Assembly (NCBI GenBank): GCA_905198125.1
Contig: CAJKBH010000026.1
Span: 1 to 55,577 of the forward strand
DNA: 55,577 nucleotides
Reading direction: 5' to 3'
From: an uncultured Porphyromonadaceae bacterium
GTDB lineage: Bacteria; Bacteroidota; Bacteroidia; Bacteroidales; Muribaculaceae
The position numbers were made by a program, and so were the translations under genes. How positions within the stretch are numbered: position 1 is the stretch's first letter; each line of letters starts with the position of its first letter. This document shows positions 25,019 through 33,705 of this stretch, piece by piece. The notes below the pieces were generated by a model. That model was not told the origin of the DNA. It saw nothing but the letters and a program-made list of their open reading frames with translations, and ran no database searches.

Positions 25019-26032
25019 ATGGAACAGAAAACAGAAAAATATGTAGATATGAAAAGTCCTTTGACCGGAGGCCGGGTCAAAGAGGTTTGCACGACAGAAG
25101 TCAAAGAGTTCCGTAAGGAAAAATACTCGGTACATGTACGGTATTATATCTGTGAGGACACAGGCGAGCAGTTCACGACGACCGAACAGGATACTCTGCT
25201 GTTCAACACCCTCTACGCACAATATCGATTAAGGCATGGCATCCCTTTCCCTGATGAAATAAAGGATATACGCAACAGATACGGCCTGAATTATTCGCAG
25301 ATATCCCGTATCCTCGGGTTCGGAACCAATCAATATGCCAAATACGAAGCCGGTGAAATGCCATCCGAATCAAACGGAAAAATGATTGCGGCTATTAAGG
25401 AAAAGGATGTCCTATTGAATTTACTGAAAAGCTGCAAGGATATGTTCCAGCCTTCGGAATACGACAGGATCAACATAGCTATAATGACAAGTGTTGATAA
25501 TCAGGACTGTAATCTTCCACTCCGGCAAATCATATTCACCAACAACAGCCGAAGCATATTGAACGGTTACGGAGCAAAGAGCATTTCTAAACTTTTCGAT
25601 ATGGTGCGGTATATTGTCTCGATGCACGGCGAAGTATTTCCCACTAAATTGAACAAACTGATGTTCTATTCCGATTTCTACAATTACAGGAAATCAGGAC
25701 AGTCCATCAGTGGGCTGGAATATCGGGCATTAAATTTCGGACCGGTCCCCAACCATTACGACACCATATACGACAATGTTCCGGATTTAGACAAAAGGCT
25801 TATAAACGTCCATGATATGGTAAGTACAATTCTGTCCTGTTCCATATCAAGCGGTTTCAATCTATTATCTGCAGCCGAAAAGGCTTCTATCGATTACATC
25901 ATCGGGAAATTGAAACCCCTCTCTGTGTCGGAAATAATCGAAACAAGCCACAAAGAGAATTGCTGGCAAACGTATTCACCTGCATACGATTTTATCCCAT
26001 ACGAGGAGGCTTTCAATCTCCGGCTGCTTTAA
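25019..26032 (+). CDS. antitoxin with degenerate MqsA ribbon, HTH and Panacea/SocA domain
   Basis: The product has 337 residues in three parts. Residues 1-60 look like an MqsA zinc ribbon whose ligands are mostly lost (SPLTGG in place of CPxCGG; CEDTGE in place of CxxCGE). Residues about 75-130 form an XRE-type HTH (IRNRYGLNYSQISRILGFGTNQYAKYEAGEMPS). Residues about 190-320 are a Panacea/DUF4065 (SocA) domain (LMFYSDFYNYRKSG, GLEYRALNFGPVPNHYDTIYDN). Panacea domains neutralise many unrelated toxins, and the HTH should bind the upstream palindromes. It begins 3 nt after the toxin stop. Confidence 0.8.
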   Translation: MEQKTEKYVDMKSPLTGGRVKEVCTTEVKEFRKEKYSVHVRYYICEDTGEQFTTTEQDTLLFNTLYAQYRLRHGIPFPDEIKDIRNRYGLNYSQISRILGFGTNQYAKYEAGEMPSESNGKMIAAIKEKDVLLNLLKSCKDMFQPSEYDRINIAIMTSVDNQDCNLPLRQIIFTNNSRSILNGYGAKSISKLFDMVRYIVSMHGEVFPTKLNKLMFYSDFYNYRKSGQSISGLEYRALNFGPVPNHYDTIYDNVPDLDKRLINVHDMVSTILSCSISSGFNLLSAAEKASIDYIIGKLKPLSVSEIIETSHKENCWQTYSPAYDFIPYEEAFNLRLL

Positions 26033-26075
26033 CGATACGTAAAATTTTATCACCCTACCGCCGTTATTGCTATAG

Positions 26076-27434
26076 ATGTCATTCGCAAACAAGATACTCG
26101 GATTAATCAACAGCGGAAGCGGACGTTCGGTAAGGGCAAAGAAGAATATCGTCTCCATGTTTGCCCTCAGGGGCGTCAGCATAATCTGCTCGTTCCTGAT
26201 CGTGCCGCTGACCATCAATTACGTGTCGAGTTACGAATACGGCATCTGGCTGACAATCTCGTCGTTAGTGGCATGGATCAGCTTCTTCGACGTAGGCATA
26301 GGCAACGGCCTGCGCAACAAGTTTATCGAAGCCGTAGAGAACAACCAGTCTGTCCGGGCGCGCCGCCTTGTAAGCACTGCCTACGCCATAATCTCCATCA
26401 TCGTGGTGTCGGTATGGGCGACGGCCATGACGGCCTCATGCTTCATTGACTGGAACAGCATACTGAACGTCAGCGACGTGTCGGGACGCGAGCTGCTGTA
26501 CACCGTGCTTATAGCCCTCACCAATTTCTGCGTACTGTTCATACTTGGCCTGAACCGGACTCTGCTGAACGCCCTGCAGAAACCCGCGCTGGCGTCAGCG
26601 TTCGACACCGCGACACAGGCGCTGCTTTGCATCGTGTTGCTGCTCATCACCCGATTCACCCAAGGCAACATCGTCTATCTGGCCATGGCCATGGGCGGCA
26701 CTTCCATTTTCGTGCTCATCACATCCAATATATGGACATTCCGCACCGTGCTGAGGGATTACAGACCCTCGCCTAAGTATGTAAGGTTCAGTTACGCCAG
26801 GGACATCATGTCGCTCGGCATCATGTTCTTCTTCCTCTCGGTGCTGTCCATCGCCTTCTATCAGACCAACAACCTGATCATATCGCATTATCTCGGGCCG
26901 GAGGAAGTGACGGTCTACAACATAGCCTACCGGTACATCAACGTACTGCCCATGGTGTTCACCATCATCATCACGCCATTCTGGAGCGCCTTTGCCGAAG
27001 CCAGGGTCAACAACGACTACACATGGATGAAATCCGCCCGGAAACGCCTGATGCAGACACTGATGCTGTTAGGCTTAGCCGGCCTCGCGATGGTAATCAT
27101 ATCCCCTATGGTTTACAAGGTCTGGATCAAGGACATGGTCACGGTGCCGCTCATGGTCACATTGCTGGCATACCTGTTCCAGATGCTCAACATGTGGGGC
27201 ACGCTGTGGACACAGCTCCTGTCCGGACTCGGCAAACTGCGGCTGCAGGTCATCTGCTCGACAGTGTGCTGTGTCTCGTACGTACCTTTGGGATGCTATT
27301 TCTGCGACCGGTACGGACTGTACGGCCTTATGGTAGTGTCCGTGGTGCTGCAGACGGTCTGCACATCGTGGTTCGGCGTGATACAGACCCGCAAATTATT
27401 GAATAAAACCGCTACCGGAATATGGAACAGATAG
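26076..27434 (+). CDS. oligosaccharide flippase family protein (Wzx-like)
   Basis: The product has 452 residues with 12 or more hydrophobic segments of the MOP/polysaccharide-export type (ALRGVSIICSFLIVPLTINYVSSYEYGIW at the start). It should flip a lipid-linked oligosaccharide across the inner membrane. It starts 43 nt after the antitoxin gene and overlaps the acetyltransferase gene by 13 nt, opening a surface-glycan cassette. Confidence 0.85.
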   Translation: MSFANKILGLINSGSGRSVRAKKNIVSMFALRGVSIICSFLIVPLTINYVSSYEYGIWLTISSLVAWISFFDVGIGNGLRNKFIEAVENNQSVRARRLVSTAYAIISIIVVSVWATAMTASCFIDWNSILNVSDVSGRELLYTVLIALTNFCVLFILGLNRTLLNALQKPALASAFDTATQALLCIVLLLITRFTQGNIVYLAMAMGGTSIFVLITSNIWTFRTVLRDYRPSPKYVRFSYARDIMSLGIMFFFLSVLSIAFYQTNNLIISHYLGPEEVTVYNIAYRYINVLPMVFTIIITPFWSAFAEARVNNDYTWMKSARKRLMQTLMLLGLAGLAMVIISPMVYKVWIKDMVTVPLMVTLLAYLFQMLNMWGTLWTQLLSGLGKLRLQVICSTVCCVSYVPLGCYFCDRYGLYGLMVVSVVLQTVCTSWFGVIQTRKLLNKTATGIWNR

Positions 27435-28144
27435 ACAAGGCCCTGACATCCGGGCAACTGGACTGGGACAGCCGGTTTTTCGGTTACGGCGTCTCGCGCA
27501 TCGACATCCTGGATGCCGACGACCGCACCGTTGCCGACGAGATAACCCGTCTTCAGGACCGGGGCAGCGAGCTTATATACGTTTTCAGCCCCCGGCTTCT
27601 GGCCCTGGATGGTTTCGACGCGGTATTGGTCGACCGTAAACTTAGCTACGTACTCTCCGAACCTCATTTCAGGCCCGTGGACCGAACCGTGGAATCCGTG
27701 CTGCGGACTTCCGAAGCGCTGTATGAATTGGGTTGTCAGGCCGGCGGACATTCCCGGTATAAGGTGGATCCTCATATCAGCGAGCAGGACTTCAGGCGCC
27801 TGTTCCGTCTATGGATCGACAATTCCGTCTCACGCCGGTTTGCCGACTATATGCTGGCATTCGGACAGGCCGGCAAGGAACTGGGCATGATCACGGCCGG
27901 ACGTAAGGACGACATGCTGTCGATCGGACTTATAGCAACGGACGCGTCCTGCCGGGGCAAAGGCATAGGAAGCGCCCTGATACAGTCCGTCATCAACCTC
28001 GCCTCTGAATCAGAACTTAAGGTGGAGGTCACCACACAGGCCGACAATGCGGAAGCCTGCCGTTTCTACGAAACGCATGGCTTCACGGTACAATCCCGCA
28101 CATACGTCTACCACGTCCGGGCATCCCATAATTCACGACATTAA
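27422..28144 (+). CDS. GNAT acetyltransferase, WecD/FdtC-like
   Basis: The product has 240 residues. The C-terminal GNAT fold carries the acetyl-CoA motif ATDASCRGKGIGSALIQSVI and the closing AEACRFYETHGFTVQSRTYVYH, as in dTDP-fucosamine acetyltransferase. The N-terminal half (QLDWDSRFFGYGVSRI) also matches the WecD pattern. With the aminotransferase gene 15 nt downstream it would acetylate dTDP-4-amino-4,6-dideoxygalactose to the Fuc4NAc donor. It overlaps the flippase gene. Confidence 0.8.
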   Translation: MEQIDKALTSGQLDWDSRFFGYGVSRIDILDADDRTVADEITRLQDRGSELIYVFSPRLLALDGFDAVLVDRKLSYVLSEPHFRPVDRTVESVLRTSEALYELGCQAGGHSRYKVDPHISEQDFRRLFRLWIDNSVSRRFADYMLAFGQAGKELGMITAGRKDDMLSIGLIATDASCRGKGIGSALIQSVINLASESELKVEVTTQADNAEACRFYETHGFTVQSRTYVYHVRASHNSRH

Positions 28145-28159
28145 ACACTCAGAATCACC

Positions 28160-29371
28160 ATGATACCTTTTAACAAGCCATTTCTCACCGGCAAGGAAGT
28201 GCACTACATATATCAGGCCGTATATGGCGGCAAGCTTTCGGGCAACGGAGCATATACCCAGAAATGTCAGCGATTCTTCGAGGAACGCTATGGCTTCCGC
28301 AAGGCCCTGATGACCACCTCGTGCACCGACGCGCTCGAGATGGCGGCCATACTGTGCGACATCAAGCCCGGCGACGAGGTCATAGCCCCGAGCTATACAT
28401 TTGTCTCCACGGTGCTGGCATTCGTGCGTCAGGGAGCCAGGATAGTGTTCTGCGACAGCTGCAAGGACAATCCCAACATCGATCCCGACCGGATCGAGGC
28501 ATTGATCACGGAACGCACCCGTGTAATCGTCCCGGTGCATTACGCCGGCGTGGCCTGCGACATGGACCGCATCATGGACATAGCGCGCCGTCACGACCTG
28601 CTGGTGGTGGAGGACGCGGCACAGGCCATCGACTCCTACTACAAGGGACGCGCGCTCGGATCCATCGGCCACCTGGCATGCTTCTCGTTCCATGAGACCA
28701 AGAACGTCATAGCCGGCGAAGGCGGCCTGCTTGCCGTCAACGACGAGCGATTCGTGCGCCGTTCGGAAATAATCTGGGAAAAAGGCACCAACCGTTCCGA
28801 ATTCTTCCGTGGCGAGGTCAACAAATATGGCTGGGTCGATACCGGCTCGTCGTTCCTCCCCTCGGAATTGATTTCGGCGTTCCTGTGGGCGCAGATAGAG
28901 AATCTTGACACCATCCAGACACGCCGCAAGGAGATATGGGAACGTTACCATGCCGGCCTTTCGAACCTGGCCCGACAAGGATGCTTTGAGCTGCCGGTCA
29001 TCCCCGATTATGCCACCAACAACGCCCACATGTTCTATATAGTATGCCGCTCCCTTCAGGAACGGTCCGCACTCATAGCGCATCTGAAGCAGAACGGCAT
29101 CCTGTCGGTGTTCCATTACCTCAGCCTGCACAAGAGTCCCTTCTATACCTCTCATGCCGAGGCGCGTCCCGACAACTGTCAGGCCGTTCACACCGTCACC
29201 GTAACGGAATTCGACGGCATCGTCAGCGACGAGGCTCAGGTGGTGGGACTCGACCTGCCCCACTGCGACCGCTACGCCGACTGCCTGCTCCGCCTCCCCA
29301 TGTATTATGAGCTGTCGGACCATGACGTCGAGCGGATTATCGGCTGCATTAACGATTTCTACATCAGTTGA
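28160..29371 (+). CDS. wecE: dTDP-4-amino-4,6-dideoxygalactose transaminase, WecE-like
   Basis: The product has 403 residues and is a PLP-dependent DegT/DnrJ/EryC1 aminotransferase. It is close to E. coli WecE/RffA along the N-terminal 330 residues (GDEVIAPSYTFVST, VPVHYAGVACDMD, VEDAAQAIDSYYKGRALGSIG). The PLP lysine is Lys181 in SFHETKN. It converts dTDP-4-keto-6-deoxyglucose to the 4-amino-galactose form using glutamate. Between FHYLSLHKSPF and LLRLPMYYELS it carries about 25 extra residues (about 330-360) compared with the E. coli enzyme. The E. coli wecE/wecD pair is adjacent too. Confidence 0.92.
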   Translation: MIPFNKPFLTGKEVHYIYQAVYGGKLSGNGAYTQKCQRFFEERYGFRKALMTTSCTDALEMAAILCDIKPGDEVIAPSYTFVSTVLAFVRQGARIVFCDSCKDNPNIDPDRIEALITERTRVIVPVHYAGVACDMDRIMDIARRHDLLVVEDAAQAIDSYYKGRALGSIGHLACFSFHETKNVIAGEGGLLAVNDERFVRRSEIIWEKGTNRSEFFRGEVNKYGWVDTGSSFLPSELISAFLWAQIENLDTIQTRRKEIWERYHAGLSNLARQGCFELPVIPDYATNNAHMFYIVCRSLQERSALIAHLKQNGILSVFHYLSLHKSPFYTSHAEARPDNCQAVHTVTVTEFDGIVSDEAQVVGLDLPHCDRYADCLLRLPMYYELSDHDVERIIGCINDFYIS

Positions 29372-29400
29372 GAGACAGCCCCAAGACTCATATTATAACT

Positions 29401-30777
29401 ATGAAATACAAGGAATTGCGCGTTCTGATCGTTTCATCGAGGCCCCCCGAGCATTCGGTCGGATTAGGCGCGAGCATGGTCAGGGCGCTCCGGGACAAGG
29501 GATGTTCGGTAGATTTCCTTTCACTGTACCCGTCAACACAGGAAAATGATTGCACCGTTTTTTCCGTGTTGGCCCAAGCGCCTCGCGGCGCGGAGGATAT
29601 TACGCAACAGCCGGGCAGATTTGCCGTGTATCTCAGGCGTATGCGCCGCCCTTTGGCACGCATTGCCAAAAACATCATATTCCGGTTGTCTAAAAAAAGG
29701 AAGATGGCGTCCTTCAGCGCCAGATCAGGCTTCATATACACCGATGAGAGTTCACCGGCCATTGATCCGGACCTTCTGTCGGCGGCTGTTCCGCCCACAG
29801 CCGAATATGATCTGATTGTCACATTGTTCTGGCAGAACATGCTGAACTCCACCTCTCTCCGGGTCCTGTCCCGCAGATTCAACGCGCCGGTGTATATTTT
29901 CGCCGTCGATATGGCTCCGATTACCGGGGGATGCTTCTATTTCAACTCATGTGTCAGATATATGTCGGCCTGCGGACAATGTCCCTGTCTGATGAGTGAC
30001 GACCCTGACGACCGCTCCCACGCCAATTATCTCACTAAACAATCGAATTACTCGGATATGCAGGTATATTATCTGGGCAATTCCTGGATGATAGAAAGGG
30101 CTCTGGCCAGTCGGCTTTTTGACGAGGAAACTGTACTCAACATGGGCATGATCATAGATGAGACCATCTTTTCTCCGCACGGTTCGCCGGCAGACCGACA
30201 GCGACTTAACATCCCCGACGGCAAGGATATAGTGCTGCTCGTCAGAAGCAGTGGCGCCGCACGCAAGGGTGCCCACATCATCGTATATGCCGCCGAATAC
30301 CTGCAGCATCATCTTCCTGCGGAACACGCGGAACGCATTTGCTGGCTGGCGATAGGCGACAGTACCTTAAAGGAAGCGTTCGCAAAGAAAAAGATGGCTC
30401 TGGTCAATCTTGGCTATGTCGATGGGGATACGCTGGTGGCGGCATATCGTGCATCCTCGTTATTCCTCAATCCGTCCACCGACGATGCCGGACCGTCGAT
30501 GGTGAACCAATCCATCATGTGTGGCACACCCGTAGTGTCGTTCAATTTAGGTACGGCCGTCGATGTGATTGAAAACGGCATTTCCGGCTTCAAGACCGAT
30601 GACATCAGCGCCAAAGGCTTCGCCGTAACCTTAAAGGATGCCATCCGCTCCTTGATTCATGGCACATACCCCGATCTCAGGGAATCCGCCAGGGCTACGG
30701 CCATGAAACACAACACCTCCGCCATCTTTGCCGATAAACTGTTGTCTCACTTCGATTCCAACCGCGCCCGCCGTTAA
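29401..30777 (+). CDS. glycosyltransferase (GT4-like)
   Basis: The product has 458 residues from the ATG at 29401 (MKYKELRVLIVSSRPPEHS). An upstream ATG at 29368 overlaps the aminotransferase stop and is less likely. The N-terminal half carries a Cys-rich insertion (ITGGCFYFNSC, CGQCPCL) seen in WcaC-type transferases. The C-terminal GT-B half ends in the nucleotide-sugar site (ASSLFLNPSTDDAGPSMVNQSIMCGTPVVSF). It probably adds a sugar, perhaps the Fuc4NAc-type residue, to a lipid-linked glycan. It is last in the cassette; the initiating transferase and ligase are not in this window. Confidence 0.85.
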   Translation: MKYKELRVLIVSSRPPEHSVGLGASMVRALRDKGCSVDFLSLYPSTQENDCTVFSVLAQAPRGAEDITQQPGRFAVYLRRMRRPLARIAKNIIFRLSKKRKMASFSARSGFIYTDESSPAIDPDLLSAAVPPTAEYDLIVTLFWQNMLNSTSLRVLSRRFNAPVYIFAVDMAPITGGCFYFNSCVRYMSACGQCPCLMSDDPDDRSHANYLTKQSNYSDMQVYYLGNSWMIERALASRLFDEETVLNMGMIIDETIFSPHGSPADRQRLNIPDGKDIVLLVRSSGAARKGAHIIVYAAEYLQHHLPAEHAERICWLAIGDSTLKEAFAKKKMALVNLGYVDGDTLVAAYRASSLFLNPSTDDAGPSMVNQSIMCGTPVVSFNLGTAVDVIENGISGFKTDDISAKGFAVTLKDAIRSLIHGTYPDLRESARATAMKHNTSAIFADKLLSHFDSNRARR

Positions 30778-30802
30778 CGTCTGCACACCGTCGGCTATGC
30801 GG

Positions 30803-30836
30803 CATCATCCCTATGGCGTACATCATCCCTATGATG
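30803..30836. repeat. 18-bp-period repeat ending in a hairpin
   Basis: CATCATCCCTATG occurs at 30803-30815 and 30821-30833; the second copy extends into CATCATccctATGATG (30821-30836), a 6-bp hairpin. It begins about 25 nt after the glycosyltransferase stop and may mark the end of the glycan transcript. There is no T-run. Confidence 0.5.
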
Positions 30837-30866
30837 TGCCGGCCGGCCACATATTTCGGAACCAAT

Positions 30867-30918
30867 TAACCTTGCGGGCTGTTATACCTCAAAGGTGTAA
30901 ACTTAAATTGCAAGGTTA
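30867..30918 (+). promoter_or_regulatory. leader stem enclosing the lutA start region
   Basis: TAACCTTGC (30867-30875) is complementary to GCAAGGTTA (30910-30918), whose last base is the A of the lutA ATG. A small ACCT/AGGT hairpin lies inside. If transcribed, this would bury the ribosome-binding region (AAGGTT) in a 9-bp stem, which could regulate translation. It could instead be an operator. Confidence 0.4.
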
Positions 30919-31670
30919 TGAAAATCGGTTTCTTCGTTCCGTGCTATATGGACGCCATCTATCCGCAGGCGGCCATCTCCACGTGGGAACTGCTCAGGAA
31001 GCTCGGGCTGGACGTGGAGTTCATCAACCGGGCGGCCTGCTGCGGGCTGCCGGAGCTTGACATGGGCTATATCGGGCATTCATGCACGCTCGAGAAGGGT
31101 GTGGCTCCGTTTGTGGCCGACGGCCGGTATGATTATGTAGTGGTGCCTTCCGGCATCTGCACCGATCAGTTCCGCTGCCATTTCGACGAAGTGGAACAGA
31201 CACCGGAAGTGGTGCATTTCCGCAATACGGTGTATGATCCCGTCGAATTTCTGCACGATGTGCTGAAGATAATCGAACTCCCGGGGCATCCCCGCTTTCC
31301 GCACCGCGTGGCCATCCACAACGGCTGCCATTCCCTCCGCTATCTGATGGAGGCGCGCCCTACGGAACTGATGATTCCGTCGTTCGACAAATGCGCCGAC
31401 CTGCTCAGGCTGGTCGACGGTATCGAGATAGGCTATGCCACGCGCCGCGACGAATGCTGCGGATTCGGAGGCATCTTCGCCATCTGGGACCCCTCGTGCT
31501 CCGGCCAGCAGGGACGAGACAAGGTCAGCGACTACGCACGCAACGGCTTTAAGTACGTCACCTCGCAGGATATGTCCTGCCTGATACACCAGCAGACCGT
31601 GGCCCGCAAGATCGGCCTTGACCTCAAGATGTACTATATCACTGAAATCCTAAACGGCGACGCGAAATGA
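30918..31670 (+). CDS. lutA: lactate utilization protein A-like (CCG-domain Fe-S protein)
   Basis: The product has 250 residues with two cysteine-rich CCG motifs (RAACCGLPELD, Cys41-Cys42; RRDECCGFGG, Cys180-Cys181), plus HNGCH (Cys137). This is the usual LutA/YkgE and GlpC/HdrB arrangement that binds an iron-sulfur cluster. With LutB and LutC it forms the membrane-associated or cytosolic L-lactate dehydrogenase complex. Its stop overlaps the lutB start (ATGA). Confidence 0.92.
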   Translation: MKIGFFVPCYMDAIYPQAAISTWELLRKLGLDVEFINRAACCGLPELDMGYIGHSCTLEKGVAPFVADGRYDYVVVPSGICTDQFRCHFDEVEQTPEVVHFRNTVYDPVEFLHDVLKIIELPGHPRFPHRVAIHNGCHSLRYLMEARPTELMIPSFDKCADLLRLVDGIEIGYATRRDECCGFGGIFAIWDPSCSGQQGRDKVSDYARNGFKYVTSQDMSCLIHQQTVARKIGLDLKMYYITEILNGDAK

Positions 31671-33688
31671 AACAGGTGAACCAAGTAAAATCAGGGGCGG
31701 AGTTCATAAAACGCCGCGCCCACCGCGAGTCGCACGACCGCTGTCTGTGGGAGGCGCGCATGCGTCGCGACAAGGTGGCCTCCACCATACCCGAATGGGA
31801 GCAGATGCGCAGGCTCGCATCCGAGATAAAACAGCATACGCTCACGAATCTTGACCGCTATCTGGAGCAGTTCATAGCCAACGCGGAGGCCAACGGCATC
31901 CACGTGCACCGGGCGCGGGACGCCAAGGAGCACAACGAGATTATCCTCGACATATTCCGCAGTCACGGCGTCCGCACCGTTACCAAAGGGAAGTCCATGA
32001 CCATGGACGAATGCGGCATGCGTGAGTATATGGAAGCTCATGGCATAGAGATCAACGAGGCGGACTTAGGCGAACGCATACAGCAGCTCGACCGGCAGCG
32101 GCCGTCGCATATCGTCATGCCGGCCATCCACAAGTTACGCAGCGACGTGGCGGAACTGTTCGCACGCACCCTCGGCTCCGACCCTGACATCGACGATCCG
32201 CATTACCTTAACGGCGTGATGCGCGCCGACATGCGGCCGCGTTATGGCAAGGCCGACGCGGGCATGACGGGCGTTAACTTCGGAATCGCCGAAACCGGAG
32301 GCATCGTGGTGTGCACCAACGAGGGCAACGCCGACATCAGCGCCACCCTTCCGCCGCTGTATGTAGCCACTATGGGAATGGAGAAGGTGATACCGCGCCA
32401 GAGCGACCTGCCGCTGTTCATCCGGCTGCTGTCGCGCAGTGCACTGGGCCTGGACATCACCCAGTACACCTCGCACTTCCACGGCCCGCGTCCCGGACAG
32501 GAGATGCACCTGGTCATCCTGGACAACGGCCGCAGCAAACGCCTCTCGTCCCCCGACTACTGGCAGGTGCTGAAGTGCATACGCTGCGGCGCGTGCATGA
32601 ACACCTGCCCCGTATTCCGACGCACGTCGGGCATCAGCTACGACGCCACGTATATGGGGCCCATCGGCATCGTGCTCGAACCGAGCTACGATCTGTATAA
32701 GTACGCGCGCCTGCCGTATTCCTGCACGCACTGCGGCTCGTGCGGCAACGTCTGTCCCGTCAAGGTGCCTATCCCTGAGCTGGTGTTCTACTGGCGCAGC
32801 GAGGTGGTGAAGCATGGCTACGGCCAGCCGTCGCATAACATCGAGCAGGCCATGGCTGTGCCGGTGCTGAAAAGCAGCACCAACCTCGCCATGGCCGAGA
32901 AGGTAGGTCTCTGGGCCCTCCGCAATCTGCCCAAGGCACTGACCGAATCGCGCCTCAATCCCTGGGCCATCGACCACACCAACCCCGAGCCTCCCAAAGA
33001 AACATTCCGCCAATACTACGCCCGCGGCATCGCCCCGCAGACGGCGGTAGCGGCATCGGCCGCCACCCCGCATGAAGCAGGCGCCACTGTGGGCAAAGCC
33101 CGCGGCTTTGCCGCTCCCTGCGCGCATTCGGCCGGCGCCCCCTCCTTTCCCCTCCCCGACGTCCCCATGTATCCCTGGCCCGGCGACCCGCTGGCCGGCT
33201 TCATCTCGCATCTGGAGGGCTTCGACGGCAAGGCCGTCAAATTCGCCACGCGCGCCGAGGCGCTGCGCTGGCTCGCCACGCAGCCCGAAATGGACCCGAG
33301 TCAGAACGCCGTCTACTCCACCCTCGACGACGTGACCGGCAATTTCGGCGAAAAGGACCTCACCGACCTGCGTAACGCCGAGAAGATCAACACCTGCGTC
33401 ACCGAGGCCGAGATGGGCGTGGGCGAGATGGGTTCGGTATGGGTCACCGACCGTTCGCTACGGCATGCCCCATGCGCCCTGATGTCGCGTCACCTGTTCG
33501 TGTTGCTGGACGCCACTAAGATTGTAGGCGGTCTGCACCAGGCCTACGCCCGGCTCAGCCTGCGCAATCAGCAGTACGGCTCCTTCTTCACCGGGCCGTC
33601 CGCCACCGCCGACATCGAGGCAGTGCACATCACCGGCGCCCAGGGTCCCCTCTCCATGACCGTATTGTTATACAATTGCAAGCAATGA
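31667..33688 (+). CDS. lutB: fused LutB-LutC lactate utilization protein
   Basis: The product has 673 residues. Residues 1 to about 450 match LutB/YkgF: a LUD domain (GVRTVTKGKSMTMDECGMREYMEAHGI) and two ferredoxin motifs (CIRCGACMNTCP, 304-314; CTHCGSCGNVCP, 353-363). Residues about 505-673 are LutC/YkgG-like, ending in SFFTGPSATADIEAVHITGAQGP. The two are normally separate genes (about 475 and 220-240 residues). The low-complexity linker (about 455-500, rich in Ala and Pro) contains a translated palindromic repeat at 33083-33113. It should oxidise L-lactate with LutA. Confidence 0.9.
   Translation: MKQVNQVKSGAEFIKRRAHRESHDRCLWEARMRRDKVASTIPEWEQMRRLASEIKQHTLTNLDRYLEQFIANAEANGIHVHRARDAKEHNEIILDIFRSHGVRTVTKGKSMTMDECGMREYMEAHGIEINEADLGERIQQLDRQRPSHIVMPAIHKLRSDVAELFARTLGSDPDIDDPHYLNGVMRADMRPRYGKADAGMTGVNFGIAETGGIVVCTNEGNADISATLPPLYVATMGMEKVIPRQSDLPLFIRLLSRSALGLDITQYTSHFHGPRPGQEMHLVILDNGRSKRLSSPDYWQVLKCIRCGACMNTCPVFRRTSGISYDATYMGPIGIVLEPSYDLYKYARLPYSCTHCGSCGNVCPVKVPIPELVFYWRSEVVKHGYGQPSHNIEQAMAVPVLKSSTNLAMAEKVGLWALRNLPKALTESRLNPWAIDHTNPEPPKETFRQYYARGIAPQTAVAASAATPHEAGATVGKARGFAAPCAHSAGAPSFPLPDVPMYPWPGDPLAGFISHLEGFDGKAVKFATRAEALRWLATQPEMDPSQNAVYSTLDDVTGNFGEKDLTDLRNAEKINTCVTEAEMGVGEMGSVWVTDRSLRHAPCALMSRHLFVLLDATKIVGGLHQAYARLSLRNQQYGSFFTGPSATADIEAVHITGAQGPLSMTVLLYNCKQ
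33083..33113 (+). repeat. dispersed palindromic repeat, copy 1 (inside lutB-lutC)
   Basis: A 31-bp element. The core is GGCAAAGCC (33092-33100), CGC, GGCTTTGCC (33104-33112), a perfect 9-bp hairpin. It is preceded by GCCACTGTG. It is identical to 34094-34124 and differs by one base from 50432-50462. Here it is translated in frame as ATVGKARGFAA (residues about 473-483), within the interdomain linker. Confidence 0.9.
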
Positions 33689-33705
33689 CTATAAAATAAT
33701 ATGTT

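Noticed and set aside
28133..29323. Long minus-strand frame opposite the WecE-like gene
   Set aside because: The plus strand aligns with WecE throughout; the antisense frame shows no motif.
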